DNA of 64,000 bases, taken from NCBI RefSeq assembly GCF_014196625.1, contig NZ_JACIDZ010000004.1, positions 62,001 through 126,000 of the forward strand. The letters are read 5' to 3'. The position numbers and the translations under genes were made by a program. How positions within the stretch are numbered: position 1 is the first letter of the stretch; each line of letters opens with the position of its first letter. Source of the DNA: Martelella radicis (lineage in GTDB: Bacteria; Pseudomonadota; Alphaproteobacteria; Rhizobiales; Rhizobiaceae). Positions 35,635 to 44,231 of the stretch are shown one piece after another. The notes beneath the pieces are model-generated. The model did not search any database. It saw only the letters and a list, made by a program, of their open reading frames with translations, and was not told the origin of the DNA.

Positions 35635-36462
35635 ATGGCCGCACATCCCGACAAGACCGGTCACGAGACCAGCCTGAAGGCCGTCGATCCGATCTGGGCG
35701 AGCCTGAGAGCCGAGGCGGAATACGCGCTTGAGAAGGACCCGATCCTCGCGGCCTTTCTCTATTCGACGATCCTGAACCACACCTCGCTTGAGGACAGCG
35801 TCGTTTACCGCATCTGCGAGCGGCTCGATCATCCGGACGTGCAGGCGATCCTGCTGCGCCAGACCTTTGACGAGATGCGGCGCGACTGGCCGGAATGGGG
35901 CGATATCCTCCGGGTCGACATTCAGGCCGTCTATGACCGCGACCCGGCCTGCACCCGTTTTCTGGAGCCGGTGCTCTATTTCAAGGGCTTTCATGCCATC
36001 CAGACCCACAGGCTGGCGCACTGGCTGTGGCAGAAGGGGCGCCAGGATTTCGCGCTCTACCTGCAGAGCCGGTCTTCCAGCGTGTTCCAGACCGACATCA
36101 ATCCGGCCGCGAAAATGGGCAAGGGCATCTTCCTCGACCACGCCACCGGCCTTGTCGTTGGTATGACGGCGACGATCGGCGACGATGTCTCGATCCTGCA
36201 GGGCGTCACGCTCGGCGGCACGGGCAAGGAAAGCGGCGACCGGCATCCCAAGATTGGCGACAGCGTGCTGATCGGCGCCGGCGCCAAGGTGCTCGGCAAC
36301 ATCACCGTCGGTCATTGCTCGCGGATTGCTGCCGGCTCCGTGGTGCTGAAGCCGGTTCCGGCCAATTCGACGGTTGCGGGCGTTCCGGCGAAGGTGATCG
36401 GCACGGCCGGTTGCTCCGATCCCGCCCGTTCAATGGACCAGCTGATCGGTTCGGAAGACTGA
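35635..36462 (+). CDS. cysE: Serine O-acetyltransferase
   Basis: 275-aa enzyme making O-acetyl-L-serine from serine and acetyl-CoA, the carbon skeleton for cysteine. The N-terminal alpha-helical SATase domain (~residues 15-150) includes DPACTRFLEPVLYFKGFHAIQTHR with the catalytic His. The left-handed beta-helix hexapeptide repeats follow (GKGIFLDHATGLVVGMTATIGDDV, LGGTGKESGDRHPKIGD) and a short tail begins after VPAKVIGTAG, the region that docks cysteine synthase. CAGGAGG precedes the ATG. DUF3126 follows. Confidence 0.95.
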   Translation: MAAHPDKTGHETSLKAVDPIWASLRAEAEYALEKDPILAAFLYSTILNHTSLEDSVVYRICERLDHPDVQAILLRQTFDEMRRDWPEWGDILRVDIQAVYDRDPACTRFLEPVLYFKGFHAIQTHRLAHWLWQKGRQDFALYLQSRSSSVFQTDINPAAKMGKGIFLDHATGLVVGMTATIGDDVSILQGVTLGGTGKESGDRHPKIGDSVLIGAGAKVLGNITVGHCSRIAAGSVVLKPVPANSTVAGVPAKVIGTAGCSDPARSMDQLIGSED

Positions 36463-36561
36463 CAGCCCGACCTTGAAAAACCATCCGCCCTCGCATTTGC
36501 ATTCTCGGCTCTTGCGTGTCACAAGCGCGCCAACACTTGAAGACCAGACGGAGTTCATCCC

Positions 36562-36771
36562 TTGAAGCCAGACGAAATCAAAAAGCTCGACTCCTATTTC
36601 AAGCGCATGTTCGGCCCGCTCTTTGCCGTGCGCGCGCGTCCGCGCAAGGACGATTCCTGCGAGGTTTACCGCGAAGACGAATTCATCGGCGTCATCTATC
36701 TCGACGACGAGGACGGCGACCGTTCCTTCAATTTCTCCATGGCGATCCTCGACGTCGATCTCGACCCCTGA
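36562..36771 (+). CDS. DUF3126 family protein (TTG start)
   Basis: 69-aa acidic protein: an N-terminal helix (MKPDEIKKLDSYFKRMFGP) and a small beta fold with CEVYREDEFIGVIYLDDEDGD. DUF3126 is confined largely to alphaproteobacteria and commonly sits next to cysE. Function unknown. It starts at TTG with GGAG about 8 bases upstream. A strong terminator follows. Confidence 0.88.
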   Translation: MKPDEIKKLDSYFKRMFGPLFAVRARPRKDDSCEVYREDEFIGVIYLDDEDGDRSFNFSMAILDVDLDP

Positions 36772-36797
36772 TCGTCAAAGAGCCTTTCCAAATATCG

Positions 36798-36827
36798 ACC
36801 GGCCGTCATCCGCGGCCGGTTTTTTTT
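36798..36827 (+). terminator. Terminator after cysE-DUF3126
   Basis: Stem ACCGGCCG/CGGCCGGT with a 7-base loop, followed by eight T on the plus strand. Confidence 0.92.
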
Positions 36828-36855
36828 GTGCGTTCCGAAAGGATTGGCGCAGACG

Positions 36856-36883
36856 AAAAAAAACCGGCCCAGGGGAGAGCCGG
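36856..36883 (-). terminator. Orphan minus-strand terminator
   Basis: On the minus strand, CCGGCUC/GGGCCGG (7 pairs including one G-U) with a UCCCCU loop is followed by eight U. No minus-strand protein gene lies upstream before 37972, and the flanking genes are both on the plus strand. Confidence 0.8.
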
Positions 36884-37040
36884 CGTAAGGAAAGAAGCGA
36901 AAAAACTTTGGTAATCGGAAACTGCTTCGAACAGGTATTTTGAACACAAGCGGGCGCAATATGACGAGCTGTTGAAAACCAGTTCCGGCGATGCCGTCGC
37001 GAAAACCCTGCGGCGTGCATCTCCGTTTGCCCTGGCCACG
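36856..37040 (-). ncRNA. Candidate sRNA ending at the orphan terminator
   Basis: Inferred from the orphan terminator. A CTATCT hexamer on the minus strand (near 37043-37048) could be the -10 box, giving a transcript of about 185 nt. The -35 box is not convincing and no known family was recognised. The 5' end is only a guess. Confidence 0.35.
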
Positions 37041-37142
37041 AGATAGTGTAAGAAGATCACGTTTTAATGACACATCGCAAACCATCATCCGACATTTGAA
37101 AACCTTCTGATTGCGCTTGGAAGGTGCGTGAGGGGAAGACGC

Positions 37143-37964
37143 ATGCCTCCGATTTCCGAAATCCTGCAACTTGTCTTTCTGCTCGCCGCGGCCGGCTGTG
37201 TCGCCGGCTTCCTGGCCGGCCTCTTCGGCATTGGCGGCGGCGCCGTGCTGGTGCCGGTTTTCTATCAGGCCTTTGCGCTTGCCGGCGTGGACGAGGGCGT
37301 ACGCATGAAACTGTGCGTCGGCACATCGCTCGCGATCATCATCCCGACATCTCTGCGCTCATTCCAGTCGCACTACAAACGCGGAACGGCGGACATGAAG
37401 CTGCTCAGGCAGTGGATCATCGCGGTGCCCTTCGGCGCGATCGTGTCGGCCATGGTGATTGCCTATGCGCCGGGCGACGTGCTGCGCGCGGCCTTCGCCG
37501 TGATCACCCTCCTGATCGGGCTGAAGATGCTCTATCCGAAGGCATCGAAATGGCGGCTCGGCGAGGATCTGCCGAAGAACCCCGCGCTGTTCGGCTGCGG
37601 CTGGCTGATCGGTCTGTTGTCCGGGCTGATCGGCATCGGCGGCGGGACGCTCAACAATACCTTCATGACGCTCTACAACCGGCCGATGCTTCAGGCCGTT
37701 GCGACGTCTGCCGGCGTCGGCGTGCTGATCTCGATCCCGAGCTTCATCGGCAACGTCATCGGCGGCTGGGGGCATCCCGGGCTTCCGGTTCTGTCGACCG
37801 GTTATGTGAACTGGATCGCCGTGGCGCTGATCATTCCGATCACGCTTCTGATCGCGCCGCTGGGCGCGCGCGCGGCCCATGCGGTTTCCGACCGGGTGCT
37901 GACGGTCGGTTTCGGCATATTCCTGCTGACGATCTCCGCCCGCTTCTTCATCTCGTTCTTCTGA
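37143..37964 (+). CDS. TauE/SafE family sulfite/organosulfonate exporter
   Basis: 273-aa inner-membrane protein with about eight helices in two repeats. Each repeat carries the family Gly-rich motif: AGFLAGLFGIGGGAVLVPVFY (residues ~24-44) and LIGLLSGLIGIGGGTLNNTFMTLYN in the second half. Members export sulfite, sulfoacetate or similar anions. ATG 37143 is chosen because GAGGGGAAG lies 6 bases upstream; a GTG at 37128 is in frame. Convergent with the aspartic protease gene, with only 7 bases between stops. Confidence 0.9.
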   Translation: MPPISEILQLVFLLAAAGCVAGFLAGLFGIGGGAVLVPVFYQAFALAGVDEGVRMKLCVGTSLAIIIPTSLRSFQSHYKRGTADMKLLRQWIIAVPFGAIVSAMVIAYAPGDVLRAAFAVITLLIGLKMLYPKASKWRLGEDLPKNPALFGCGWLIGLLSGLIGIGGGTLNNTFMTLYNRPMLQAVATSAGVGVLISIPSFIGNVIGGWGHPGLPVLSTGYVNWIAVALIIPITLLIAPLGARAAHAVSDRVLTVGFGIFLLTISARFFISFF

Positions 37965-37971
37965 GCGTCGG

Positions 37972-38712
37972 TCAGTCCGTCAAGCGAAGTTCTTCGGCGC
38001 GCAGGTCGACAGAACTCAGCGTGCCGAGAAAGCTCATGCCGAGCAGGCTCTGAGACAGAAGTCCTTCACCGGCCACCATGGCCCGGACATTGCGGCGCGT
38101 GATCGGGCCGATCGCGACCTCATCGAGCGTGACGGGCGCGGCCATCGCCGTACCGTTCGCGGTGGAGACCATCGCCGTGAAGCTCAGCGCGTCCGCATCG
38201 AAGCCGATCCGTTCCGCATCCCCGGTTGTCAGTGTCACCCGGCTTGCGCCGGTATCGACCAGCATCGGCAGGCTTACGCCGTCGACTTCGACATTGGCGG
38301 TGAAGTGCCCGTCGCGGCGCTTGCCGATGACCACCTGTTCCCGGCCATCGACCGTGGTTGTCGTCATCGACATGCCGGGAACGAGGCCGCCGAAGAGGCG
38401 GGCGCCGACCTCGCGGAAATCATGGCGGAAGATATAGGCGGCGGAGATGACCAGCAGGATCGCCGCCCAGATCAGCAGCGACTGGAAAACATGGCCGAAA
38501 TTGCGCTGGCCCTGCAGCACGCCGGCGGCGACCAGCACAAGCAGTGGCGCGAGCCACAGCGCGGAGGCAAACTCGTCATTGGCAAGGCCGAGCGTCGTGC
38601 CGTCGCTGCCGGTCACCATCAGCATGATCATGCCGACTGAGACGATTGCGATCAGGATCCAGAACAGGCGCAAGGCGGTCACTCCCCGTGTTGAAGGCGC
38701 GGTGGGGTCCAC
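37972..38712 (-). CDS. TIGR02281 family clan AA aspartic protease, membrane-anchored
   Basis: 246 aa. Three N-terminal membrane helices (~residues 13-35, 48-65, 78-95), then a retropepsin-like domain facing the periplasm. The catalytic motif LVDTGASRVTLT and the later LLGMSFLG strand are the clan AA signatures. Single-domain retropepsin-type proteases usually work as dimers; substrates for this family are unknown. The start is GTG 38712 with a weak ribosome binding site; a GTG ten codons downstream is an alternative. Confidence 0.85.
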   Translation of the reverse strand: MDPTAPSTRGVTALRLFWILIAIVSVGMIMLMVTGSDGTTLGLANDEFASALWLAPLLVLVAAGVLQGQRNFGHVFQSLLIWAAILLVISAAYIFRHDFREVGARLFGGLVPGMSMTTTTVDGREQVVIGKRRDGHFTANVEVDGVSLPMLVDTGASRVTLTTGDAERIGFDADALSFTAMVSTANGTAMAAPVTLDEVAIGPITRRNVRAMVAGEGLLSQSLLGMSFLGTLSSVDLRAEELRLTD

Positions 38713-38741
38713 GCCTTGTCATCGTGACCGGATATCGGGTT

Positions 38742-39521
38742 TCAGACGCAAATGGCAAGGGTAACGAGGAAAGCGGTCTCGCTGATTTGTGCCGTCGCGC
38801 CCAGCGTGTCGCCCGTATAGCCGCCAAGACGGCGGGAGACGAAGATGGTAAAGCCGGCTGCGGCCAGTGCGGCCGCGCCGATCGCCAGCAACGCCGGCAA
38901 GAGCGCACCGGAAAGGCCCGCCAGAAGGGCGACGGCCCCAAGACCCGAAAGAAGGGCGCAGACCGCGACAGATCTTTCGGGGCGGCCGAGCGTGGCAGCT
39001 ACTCCGTCAGTGCGCGCCGACTGAAGCACAGACCACTGACACACCATGGCAGCGCGCCCGCCGGCGGCAGCGGCAATGAAGAGAAGCGCAGCGTTGAGTG
39101 AACCTTCTGCAACCAGGATTGCTAGCGCTACCGCTCTGAGCAAAATGGAGAAGACGAGCGCCAACGTGCCGTAGACGCCGGTCCGGCTGTCCTTCATGAT
39201 CGACAGCGCGCTTTCGCGTGTCTTGCCGGCCAGAAGTCCGTCTGCGGAATCGGCAAGGGCGTCTTCATGAAGCGCGCCGGTGACCAGAAGGCTTGCCCCG
39301 ATGGCGATGAGAGCGGAAATAAGCGCACCGGCGCCAAGCTCCAGCAATACCAGAAAGACGAAGGCCGGCAGCAGCATGGCAAGAACGGCTGCAAAGGGGA
39401 AGGCCCATGCCGCGCGGGCGCCGTCGGGCGGATCGGTTTGCATTTCCGCCGGAATGGGATATCTCGTCAGGAAACCGGTCGCCACGGCAAGATCCGTAGC
39501 CAGGCGAGTCAATCTCGTCAT
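38742..39521 (-). CDS. cobS: Adenosylcobinamide-GDP ribazoletransferase
   Basis: 259-aa integral membrane enzyme (CobS in the Salmonella sense, CobV in Pseudomonas nomenclature) joining adenosylcobinamide-GDP with alpha-ribazole or its phosphate in the last cobalamin step. Conserved segments: FLTRYPIP near the N-terminus, HEDALADSADGL with acidic metal ligands, KDSRTGVYG, and the closing RRLGGYTGDTLGATAQISE. ATG 39521 is preferred over the in-frame start at 39590. Divergent from cobT, whose product feeds it. Confidence 0.93.
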   Translation of the reverse strand: MTRLTRLATDLAVATGFLTRYPIPAEMQTDPPDGARAAWAFPFAAVLAMLLPAFVFLVLLELGAGALISALIAIGASLLVTGALHEDALADSADGLLAGKTRESALSIMKDSRTGVYGTLALVFSILLRAVALAILVAEGSLNAALLFIAAAAGGRAAMVCQWSVLQSARTDGVAATLGRPERSVAVCALLSGLGAVALLAGLSGALLPALLAIGAAALAAAGFTIFVSRRLGGYTGDTLGATAQISETAFLVTLAICV

Positions 39522-39625
39522 GGTAGCGCTTCCGTCCAGGTACTTCGTATTACGGACTATGGCAGATAAGGACAACCGTGGATAGCCCATTTATACACGC
39601 ATCAGTTAAAAAGGACTTACTTTAG

Positions 39626-40642
39626 ATGGAAACCTCCGGACAGCCCTTTGATGATTTCCGCGCCCTTCTGGAGGCCCTTCCCGGCGCCGATACGCCGGCG
39701 CTTGCAACGGCGCGGAAGCGTAATTCATTGCTCACAAAGCCAGAAGGCGCTCTCGGCCGGCTGGAGGAAATCGCCATGTGGCTTGCCGCCTGGAGCGGAC
39801 GCATGCCGGCAGTGAACCGGCCGATGGTCGCGGTCTTCGCCGGCAATCACGGCATCGCCGCGAAAGGGCTCTCGCCCTATCCGTCGAATGTCACCCAGCA
39901 GATGGTCGGCAATTTCGAGAAGGGCGGGGCGGCGATCAACCAGATCTGCGCATCGGTCGACCTCAGCCTGAAGATCTTCGATCTGGCGCTCGACTATCCG
40001 ACCGGTGATATTACGGTCGAGCCGGCGCTTTCGGAGCGCGATTGCGCCGCGACCATGGCTTATGGCATGGAAGCCGTTGCCGGCGGGGTCGACCTCCTCT
40101 GCCTCGGCGAGATGGGGATCGGCAACACCGCGATCGCGGCCGCGATCTGTCACGGCCTTTACGGCGGTTCGGCCGCCGAATGGGTGGGGCCGGGCACGGG
40201 CGCGGAAGGCGCTATGCTGGAGCGCAAGATTGCCGCTGTCGAACAGGCCGTTTCATTCCACAAGGAGCACCTTTCCGATCCGCTGGAACTGCTCCGTCGG
40301 CTTGGTGGGCGCGAATTCGCGGCCATCGCCGGTGCGATCATTGCCGCGCGTATGCAGAAGGTGCCGGTGCTGCTCGATGGCTACGCCGTTACCGCCGCCG
40401 CCGCGGTGCTCAAGGCCGTCAATCCGTCTGCCCTTGATCACTGCATGATCGCGCATGTCTCAGCCGAGCCGGGCCATCTGAAACTGATTCAGAAGCTCGG
40501 CAAGACGCCGCTTCTGGCGCTCGGCATGCGTCTCGGCGAGGGAACGGGGGCAGCCCTTGCCGCAAGCCTGGTAAAATCGGCGGCGGCCTGTCACACCGGC
40601 ATGGCTACTTTTCAGGAGGCGGGCGTATCCGGCCGCGCATGA
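39626..40642 (+). CDS. cobT: Nicotinate-nucleotide--dimethylbenzimidazole phosphoribosyltransferase
   Basis: 338-aa enzyme forming alpha-ribazole phosphate from dimethylbenzimidazole and nicotinate mononucleotide (CobT in Salmonella, CobU in Pseudomonas nomenclature). Matching motifs: VFAGNHGIAAKGLSPYP, GGAAINQIC, EMGIGNTAIAAAI, the GTG-containing nucleotide loop (WVGPGTGAEG), and the C-terminal EGTGAALAASLVKSA including the catalytic Glu region. Length matches the family. It sits 104 bases from divergent cobS; no cobalamin riboswitch is evident between them. Confidence 0.94.
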   Translation: METSGQPFDDFRALLEALPGADTPALATARKRNSLLTKPEGALGRLEEIAMWLAAWSGRMPAVNRPMVAVFAGNHGIAAKGLSPYPSNVTQQMVGNFEKGGAAINQICASVDLSLKIFDLALDYPTGDITVEPALSERDCAATMAYGMEAVAGGVDLLCLGEMGIGNTAIAAAICHGLYGGSAAEWVGPGTGAEGAMLERKIAAVEQAVSFHKEHLSDPLELLRRLGGREFAAIAGAIIAARMQKVPVLLDGYAVTAAAAVLKAVNPSALDHCMIAHVSAEPGHLKLIQKLGKTPLLALGMRLGEGTGAALAASLVKSAAACHTGMATFQEAGVSGRA

Positions 40643-40808
40643 TCGCGCTTGCGATGACGGCAAGCTGCTTCTGGAGGGAACGCACCGAGGCCGTTTGACG
40701 CGATAAAACGTGATCACAGGCGTTTTTCTTGCGGTATCAAGGACTTGTCGCGAGTTTGTTACACGCAGATGGCAGATTGCGCCGAATTGCGCGCCGAGAG
40801 GAGATGGA

Positions 40809-41177
40809 ATGGCCGAACCGCCGATCGAGAAGGAAAAGGGCTTTCGCCATCTTTTGGCGGCAGGCGGCTATTCCTGGCAGGGGTTCCTGCGGCTGCTTCG
40901 GGAAGAGGCTTTTCGCCACGAGCTGATCGGTCTTGTCGTCGGCCTTGCGGTATTTGCGCTTGTCGGGGCGAGCGGCGTCGAGTTCATGATCTTCGTGATC
41001 CTGATGCTTGGTCTGTTTGCCGTGGAGGCGCTGAACACAGCGGTCGAGGAGATCATTGACCGGGTGTCGCCCGAGCGATCAGTTGAGGGCAAGCATGCCA
41101 AGGACCTCGGCTCGTTTGCGACCTTCTGCCTGATCTCGTGCAACGTCATCCATGCCGTCTATGTGGTCTTCTTCTGA
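40809..41177 (+). CDS. dgkA: Diacylglycerol kinase (DgkA, small membrane type)
   Basis: 122-aa inner-membrane enzyme phosphorylating diacylglycerol to phosphatidate for lipid recycling. Three transmembrane helices: residues ~38-53, ~57-77 and ~100-120. The active-site signature VEALNTAVEEIIDRV with its Glu residues follows helix 2. AGAGGAG precedes ATG 40809. This is a true DgkA and is not related to the soluble lipid kinase at 10897. Convergent with the GNAT gene. Confidence 0.93.
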   Translation: MAEPPIEKEKGFRHLLAAGGYSWQGFLRLLREEAFRHELIGLVVGLAVFALVGASGVEFMIFVILMLGLFAVEALNTAVEEIIDRVSPERSVEGKHAKDLGSFATFCLISCNVIHAVYVVFF

Positions 41178-41186
41178 TCTCGTTCG

Positions 41187-41690
41187 TCATGGTCGCGGGT
41201 GACGGTAGACGAGTGTCGTGGGGCTTGGCCGGCGGGCTTTTTCGTCAAGGGTCGCGCCAAGCCTGACGGCGAGAGTTGCGGATCGCAGATTGGCCGGATC
41301 GATGTAGCTGACGAAGCTTTTCTCGGGGCGCGTCTGAAAGCCCCAGGCAAGCATGGTCGCCGCCGCTTCAAAGGCATATCCCCGACCTTCTGCGCCGTCA
41401 TAGACAAACCATCCAAGCTCCAGTTCGGGAAACAGCGGTCCCTTGCACAGGGCGACCTGTCCGAGAACGGCGCCTTTTTTCCTGTCTTCGAGCATCAACG
41501 CGCCATGGCCGAAGAGCTGCCACTGCGCGACATCATTGCAGAAATAGGACCAGGCTGTGTCGGGCGTATGCGGCCCGTTCATGAACGCCGCCCTTGGCGA
41601 GGCGAGAAAGGCCAGGTAGTCCGGCCAGTCGGCAAAGGCCGGCGCGCGAAGCCGCAGGCGGTCGGTCTCAAGCGTGGGAATAACGGCCAC
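41187..41690 (-). CDS. GNAT family N-acetyltransferase (RimJ/RimL-like)
   Basis: 167-aa acetyl-CoA-dependent transferase. It begins TLETDRLRLRAPAFADWPDYLAFL, the usual RimJ/L opening, and includes the beta-strand ELELGWFVYDGAEGRGYAFEA, where GRGYA is the acetyl-CoA pyrophosphate loop. The later SFVSYIDPANLRSATLAVRLGA matches the terminal GNAT motif. Substrate unknown. It lies 16 bases downstream of the sensor kinase on the same strand and could be cotranscribed. Confidence 0.87.
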   Translation of the reverse strand: MAVIPTLETDRLRLRAPAFADWPDYLAFLASPRAAFMNGPHTPDTAWSYFCNDVAQWQLFGHGALMLEDRKKGAVLGQVALCKGPLFPELELGWFVYDGAEGRGYAFEAAATMLAWGFQTRPEKSFVSYIDPANLRSATLAVRLGATLDEKARRPSPTTLVYRHPRP

Positions 41691-41706
41691 GGTTTCCCGC
41701 CGGCGC

Positions 41707-43440
41707 TCAGGCCGCGTTGGCGGCTTCGTGCCGCTCGCGATCCAGCGCCTCGATGATCTCCGCCTCGAGCTGGGCCTCGATCAGAAGATCGGCGTCGACC
41801 TGGCTGCCGACGTCATCATTGGCAATCTTGCGGGCGCGGCGCTTGAGCGCTGCCGCCAGTCGGTCGCGGCCGCTGCGGTTGGAAACCCCGCGGCGGTCTT
41901 CCTGCTCTTCGATCCGGATGCTTTCGGGGATGAAGGGCATGGCATGCTCGGGCGACAACGGGACGGAAAGCGCCCCTGTCGTGACGCTCGCCGCCGGCAG
42001 ATCTGCGACGCGCGCCATTGGAAATTCGATGGCGGCAAGCGTGCCCTGATCCGGCGCCGAGCGAAGTGCCAGGGCGCCCTGATGCGCCTCGATGAGCTGG
42101 CGCACGATCGAAAGGCCGAGGCCGAAGCCTTCGACATTGGCGGCCGCCTTGCCACGCGAGAAGGCTTCCGTTGCTGCCGTCAGTGCCTCCTCATCCATGC
42201 CGCAGCCGTGGTCGCGCACGCTCAGATACTGGCCGCCCTCGGATGTGTTGCCTGCGGAGACGAGAATGTCGGCGCCCCGGGGGGAGAACTTGATGGCGTT
42301 CGACAGCAGGTTGACCAGCATCTGCTTGACGGCGCGGCCATCCGCCATGATGGGAGCGAGCCTTTCTCCGGCATCGCAGTGGATGGAGATTGCCCGAGCG
42401 GCGGCCTCTGTGCCGACCATCGCCATGGAGGCGTCGATGACGTCGACGAGGTAGACCGGCTGTTCGGTGAGCCGGTAGCCGCCGGCCTCAAGCCGCGACA
42501 GGTCGAGCACGCTGTCGATCATGTCGAGCAGATGCGTACCGGAACTGTGGATGTCCGAGGCATATTCCTTGTAATAGGGGTTCTTCAGCGGTCCCATCAT
42601 CTCTTCCTTCATGATCTCGGAAAAGCCGATGATGGCGTTGAGGGGGGTGCGCAGGTCATGCGACATGGCCGCAAGAAAGGCGGCCTTGGCCTGGTTGGCC
42701 TCCTCTGCGGTCTGGGCCGCCGCCTCCGCCTTTTCAAGGCTTTCGGCAAGCCTGAGGTTCAGCGCATCCTTTTCGCTCTCCTTGGTCTGCAGCGCCCGGT
42801 CTCCGGCTCCGAGCTGATGGCTGAAATAGGCGATGAACACCATGACCACGGCAAGCGTCGCCGCAAGGCCGATGTCGAAGGGTTCGCGGCTGAAATAGGC
42901 TGACGCCGAGAACACCATGACGGCCGGCATGAATACGTGCCACGTCGTCTTCGGCAGCGAAACCGCGCCGAGCGCCAGCAAGGAGAGCGCAATGATCACC
43001 ATCGCGCCCTTGAAGAAGGGAAATGCCGCACCCGTGCAGGCACCGCAGTCGAGAAGGGCGGTCAGCGCCCAGGCACCGCCTGCCAGCCAGTAGGCGCCGA
43101 TGACGCGATTGTTCCATTTGGCAAGCGAGGAAGCATCCTTGCCCTCGCGCGCGGCGTTGCGGATGATGGTGAAGGCGACGCCATGCAGCGCGAGCGCGGC
43201 CAGCGCCCAGGCGGCGAAAATCAGGTCCCTGCCGATATAAAGAAAACCGATCGCGGTGACGACCAGAAGGATCGCAACGGCGGGAATGCCCTTTTCGATG
43301 ATCGAGAGCGCATGCCGGAATGCCTCGACCGGCTGGTTTTCGAACGCAGCTTCGGTCGCGGTCAACGGTTCGTCCGCTGCCTGAGGATCATGACGCTGGA
43401 ACGTATCGCGTTTCATGCGGGCCTCGCTAAGGTTCGCCAT
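41707..43440 (-). CDS. Orphan membrane sensor histidine kinase
   Basis: 577 aa. The N-terminal half has six or so membrane helices (~residues 50-205), a short coiled coil (~210-245), then the HisKA domain with AMSHDLRTPLNAIIGFSE (His ~260) and the HATPase domain with NLLSNAIKFSP, VRDHGCGMDEEAL and GFGLGLSIVRQL. All kinase boxes are intact. The last ~95 residues after the ATPase domain have no recognised domain and are charged. No response regulator is adjacent. It is PleC/PdhS-like in its kinase core. A Met at residue 9 (43416) has a better GAGG ribosome binding site. Confidence 0.9.
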   Translation of the reverse strand: MANLSEARMKRDTFQRHDPQAADEPLTATEAAFENQPVEAFRHALSIIEKGIPAVAILLVVTAIGFLYIGRDLIFAAWALAALALHGVAFTIIRNAAREGKDASSLAKWNNRVIGAYWLAGGAWALTALLDCGACTGAAFPFFKGAMVIIALSLLALGAVSLPKTTWHVFMPAVMVFSASAYFSREPFDIGLAATLAVVMVFIAYFSHQLGAGDRALQTKESEKDALNLRLAESLEKAEAAAQTAEEANQAKAAFLAAMSHDLRTPLNAIIGFSEIMKEEMMGPLKNPYYKEYASDIHSSGTHLLDMIDSVLDLSRLEAGGYRLTEQPVYLVDVIDASMAMVGTEAAARAISIHCDAGERLAPIMADGRAVKQMLVNLLSNAIKFSPRGADILVSAGNTSEGGQYLSVRDHGCGMDEEALTAATEAFSRGKAAANVEGFGLGLSIVRQLIEAHQGALALRSAPDQGTLAAIEFPMARVADLPAASVTTGALSVPLSPEHAMPFIPESIRIEEQEDRRGVSNRSGRDRLAAALKRRARKIANDDVGSQVDADLLIEAQLEAEIIEALDRERHEAANAA

Positions 43441-43586
43441 CGAAAATCTCGGTTGTCGCTGATAAGGAGCTTACGAACGAATTGTTAAGAAATACCTTCC
43501 GTAAAGGATTTGTTAGCCTTGTTTCTTAATCGGCCCGTAATCTTTGCCGCCTTCCCGAAGGCTCTGCCGGGCACTTGGGGTTGTCA

Positions 43587-44213
43587 ATGAGCGCGGCAGC
43601 GAGATTGTCGCTCGAGATCGCGGCCTGCCGGCTCTGTCGCGATTGCCCGGCCGGAGGGCCGGAGCGCCGCCTGCCGCATGAGCCACGCCCGGTGGCCATC
43701 CTGTCGAAGAGCGCGCGAGTCCTGATTGCGGGTCAGGCGCCGGGGCTTCGCGTGCACGAGACCGGAATTCCCTTCAACGACCGTTCGGGCGACCGGCTGC
43801 GCGACTGGATGGGGATCGGGCGCGCGGAGTTTTATGATGCTTCCCGGTTTGCGATCCTGCCGATGGGCTTCTGTTTTCCTGGATATGATGCAAAGGGCAG
43901 CGATCTGCCGCCGCGTAGGGAATGCGCGCCCGAATGGCGGGGGCAGGCGATCGCCGCCATGCCGCAGATCGAATTGGTTCTGGCCATCGGCATGTATGCG
44001 CAGAAATGGCACATGGGGCCAGCCTGCCGGAAGACGCTCACGGAGACCGTGCGCAATTGGCGCGAGAGCTTCCTGGCCAACCGGTCTCCGCGCATCCTGC
44101 CGCTGCCGCATCCAAGCTGGCGCAATACCGGTTGGCTGAGAAAGAACCCGTGGTTCGAGGACGACGTGCTGCCGGAACTGAAGAGAGCGGTCCGGCTTTA
44201 CGGCGGCACCTGA
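43587..44213 (+). CDS. Uracil-DNA glycosylase family protein (second, Cys-containing)
   Basis: 208-aa COG1573-type UDG-fold protein. An N-terminal CRLCRDC resembles the iron-sulfur ligands of family 4 UDGs, and further Cys occur in RRECAPEW and PACRKTL. Motif 1 is GQAPGLRVHETGIPFNDRSGDRL; the middle strand is LVLAIGMYAQKW; motif 2 is LPLPHPSWRNTGWLRKNPWFE. Both motifs are well preserved, unlike those of the gene at 7201. Base-excision activity is likely, but the substrate base is not certain. ATG 43587 is used; the frame starts at a TTG 12 bases earlier. Confidence 0.85.
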   Translation: MSAAARLSLEIAACRLCRDCPAGGPERRLPHEPRPVAILSKSARVLIAGQAPGLRVHETGIPFNDRSGDRLRDWMGIGRAEFYDASRFAILPMGFCFPGYDAKGSDLPPRRECAPEWRGQAIAAMPQIELVLAIGMYAQKWHMGPACRKTLTETVRNWRESFLANRSPRILPLPHPSWRNTGWLRKNPWFEDDVLPELKRAVRLYGGT

Positions 44214-44231
44214 AAATCATTCTTTTACTTA

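Larger units (their letters stand above)
36772..37142. other. Intergenic region DUF3126 - TauE
   Basis: 371 bases holding two oppositely oriented terminators and the candidate minus-strand sRNA, plus the promoter of the TauE gene. No supported protein gene. Confidence 0.5.

Noticed and set aside
39522-39625. Cobalamin riboswitch between cobS and cobT
   Set aside because: The gap is 104 bases shared by two divergent genes and no B12-box-like sequence is visible.
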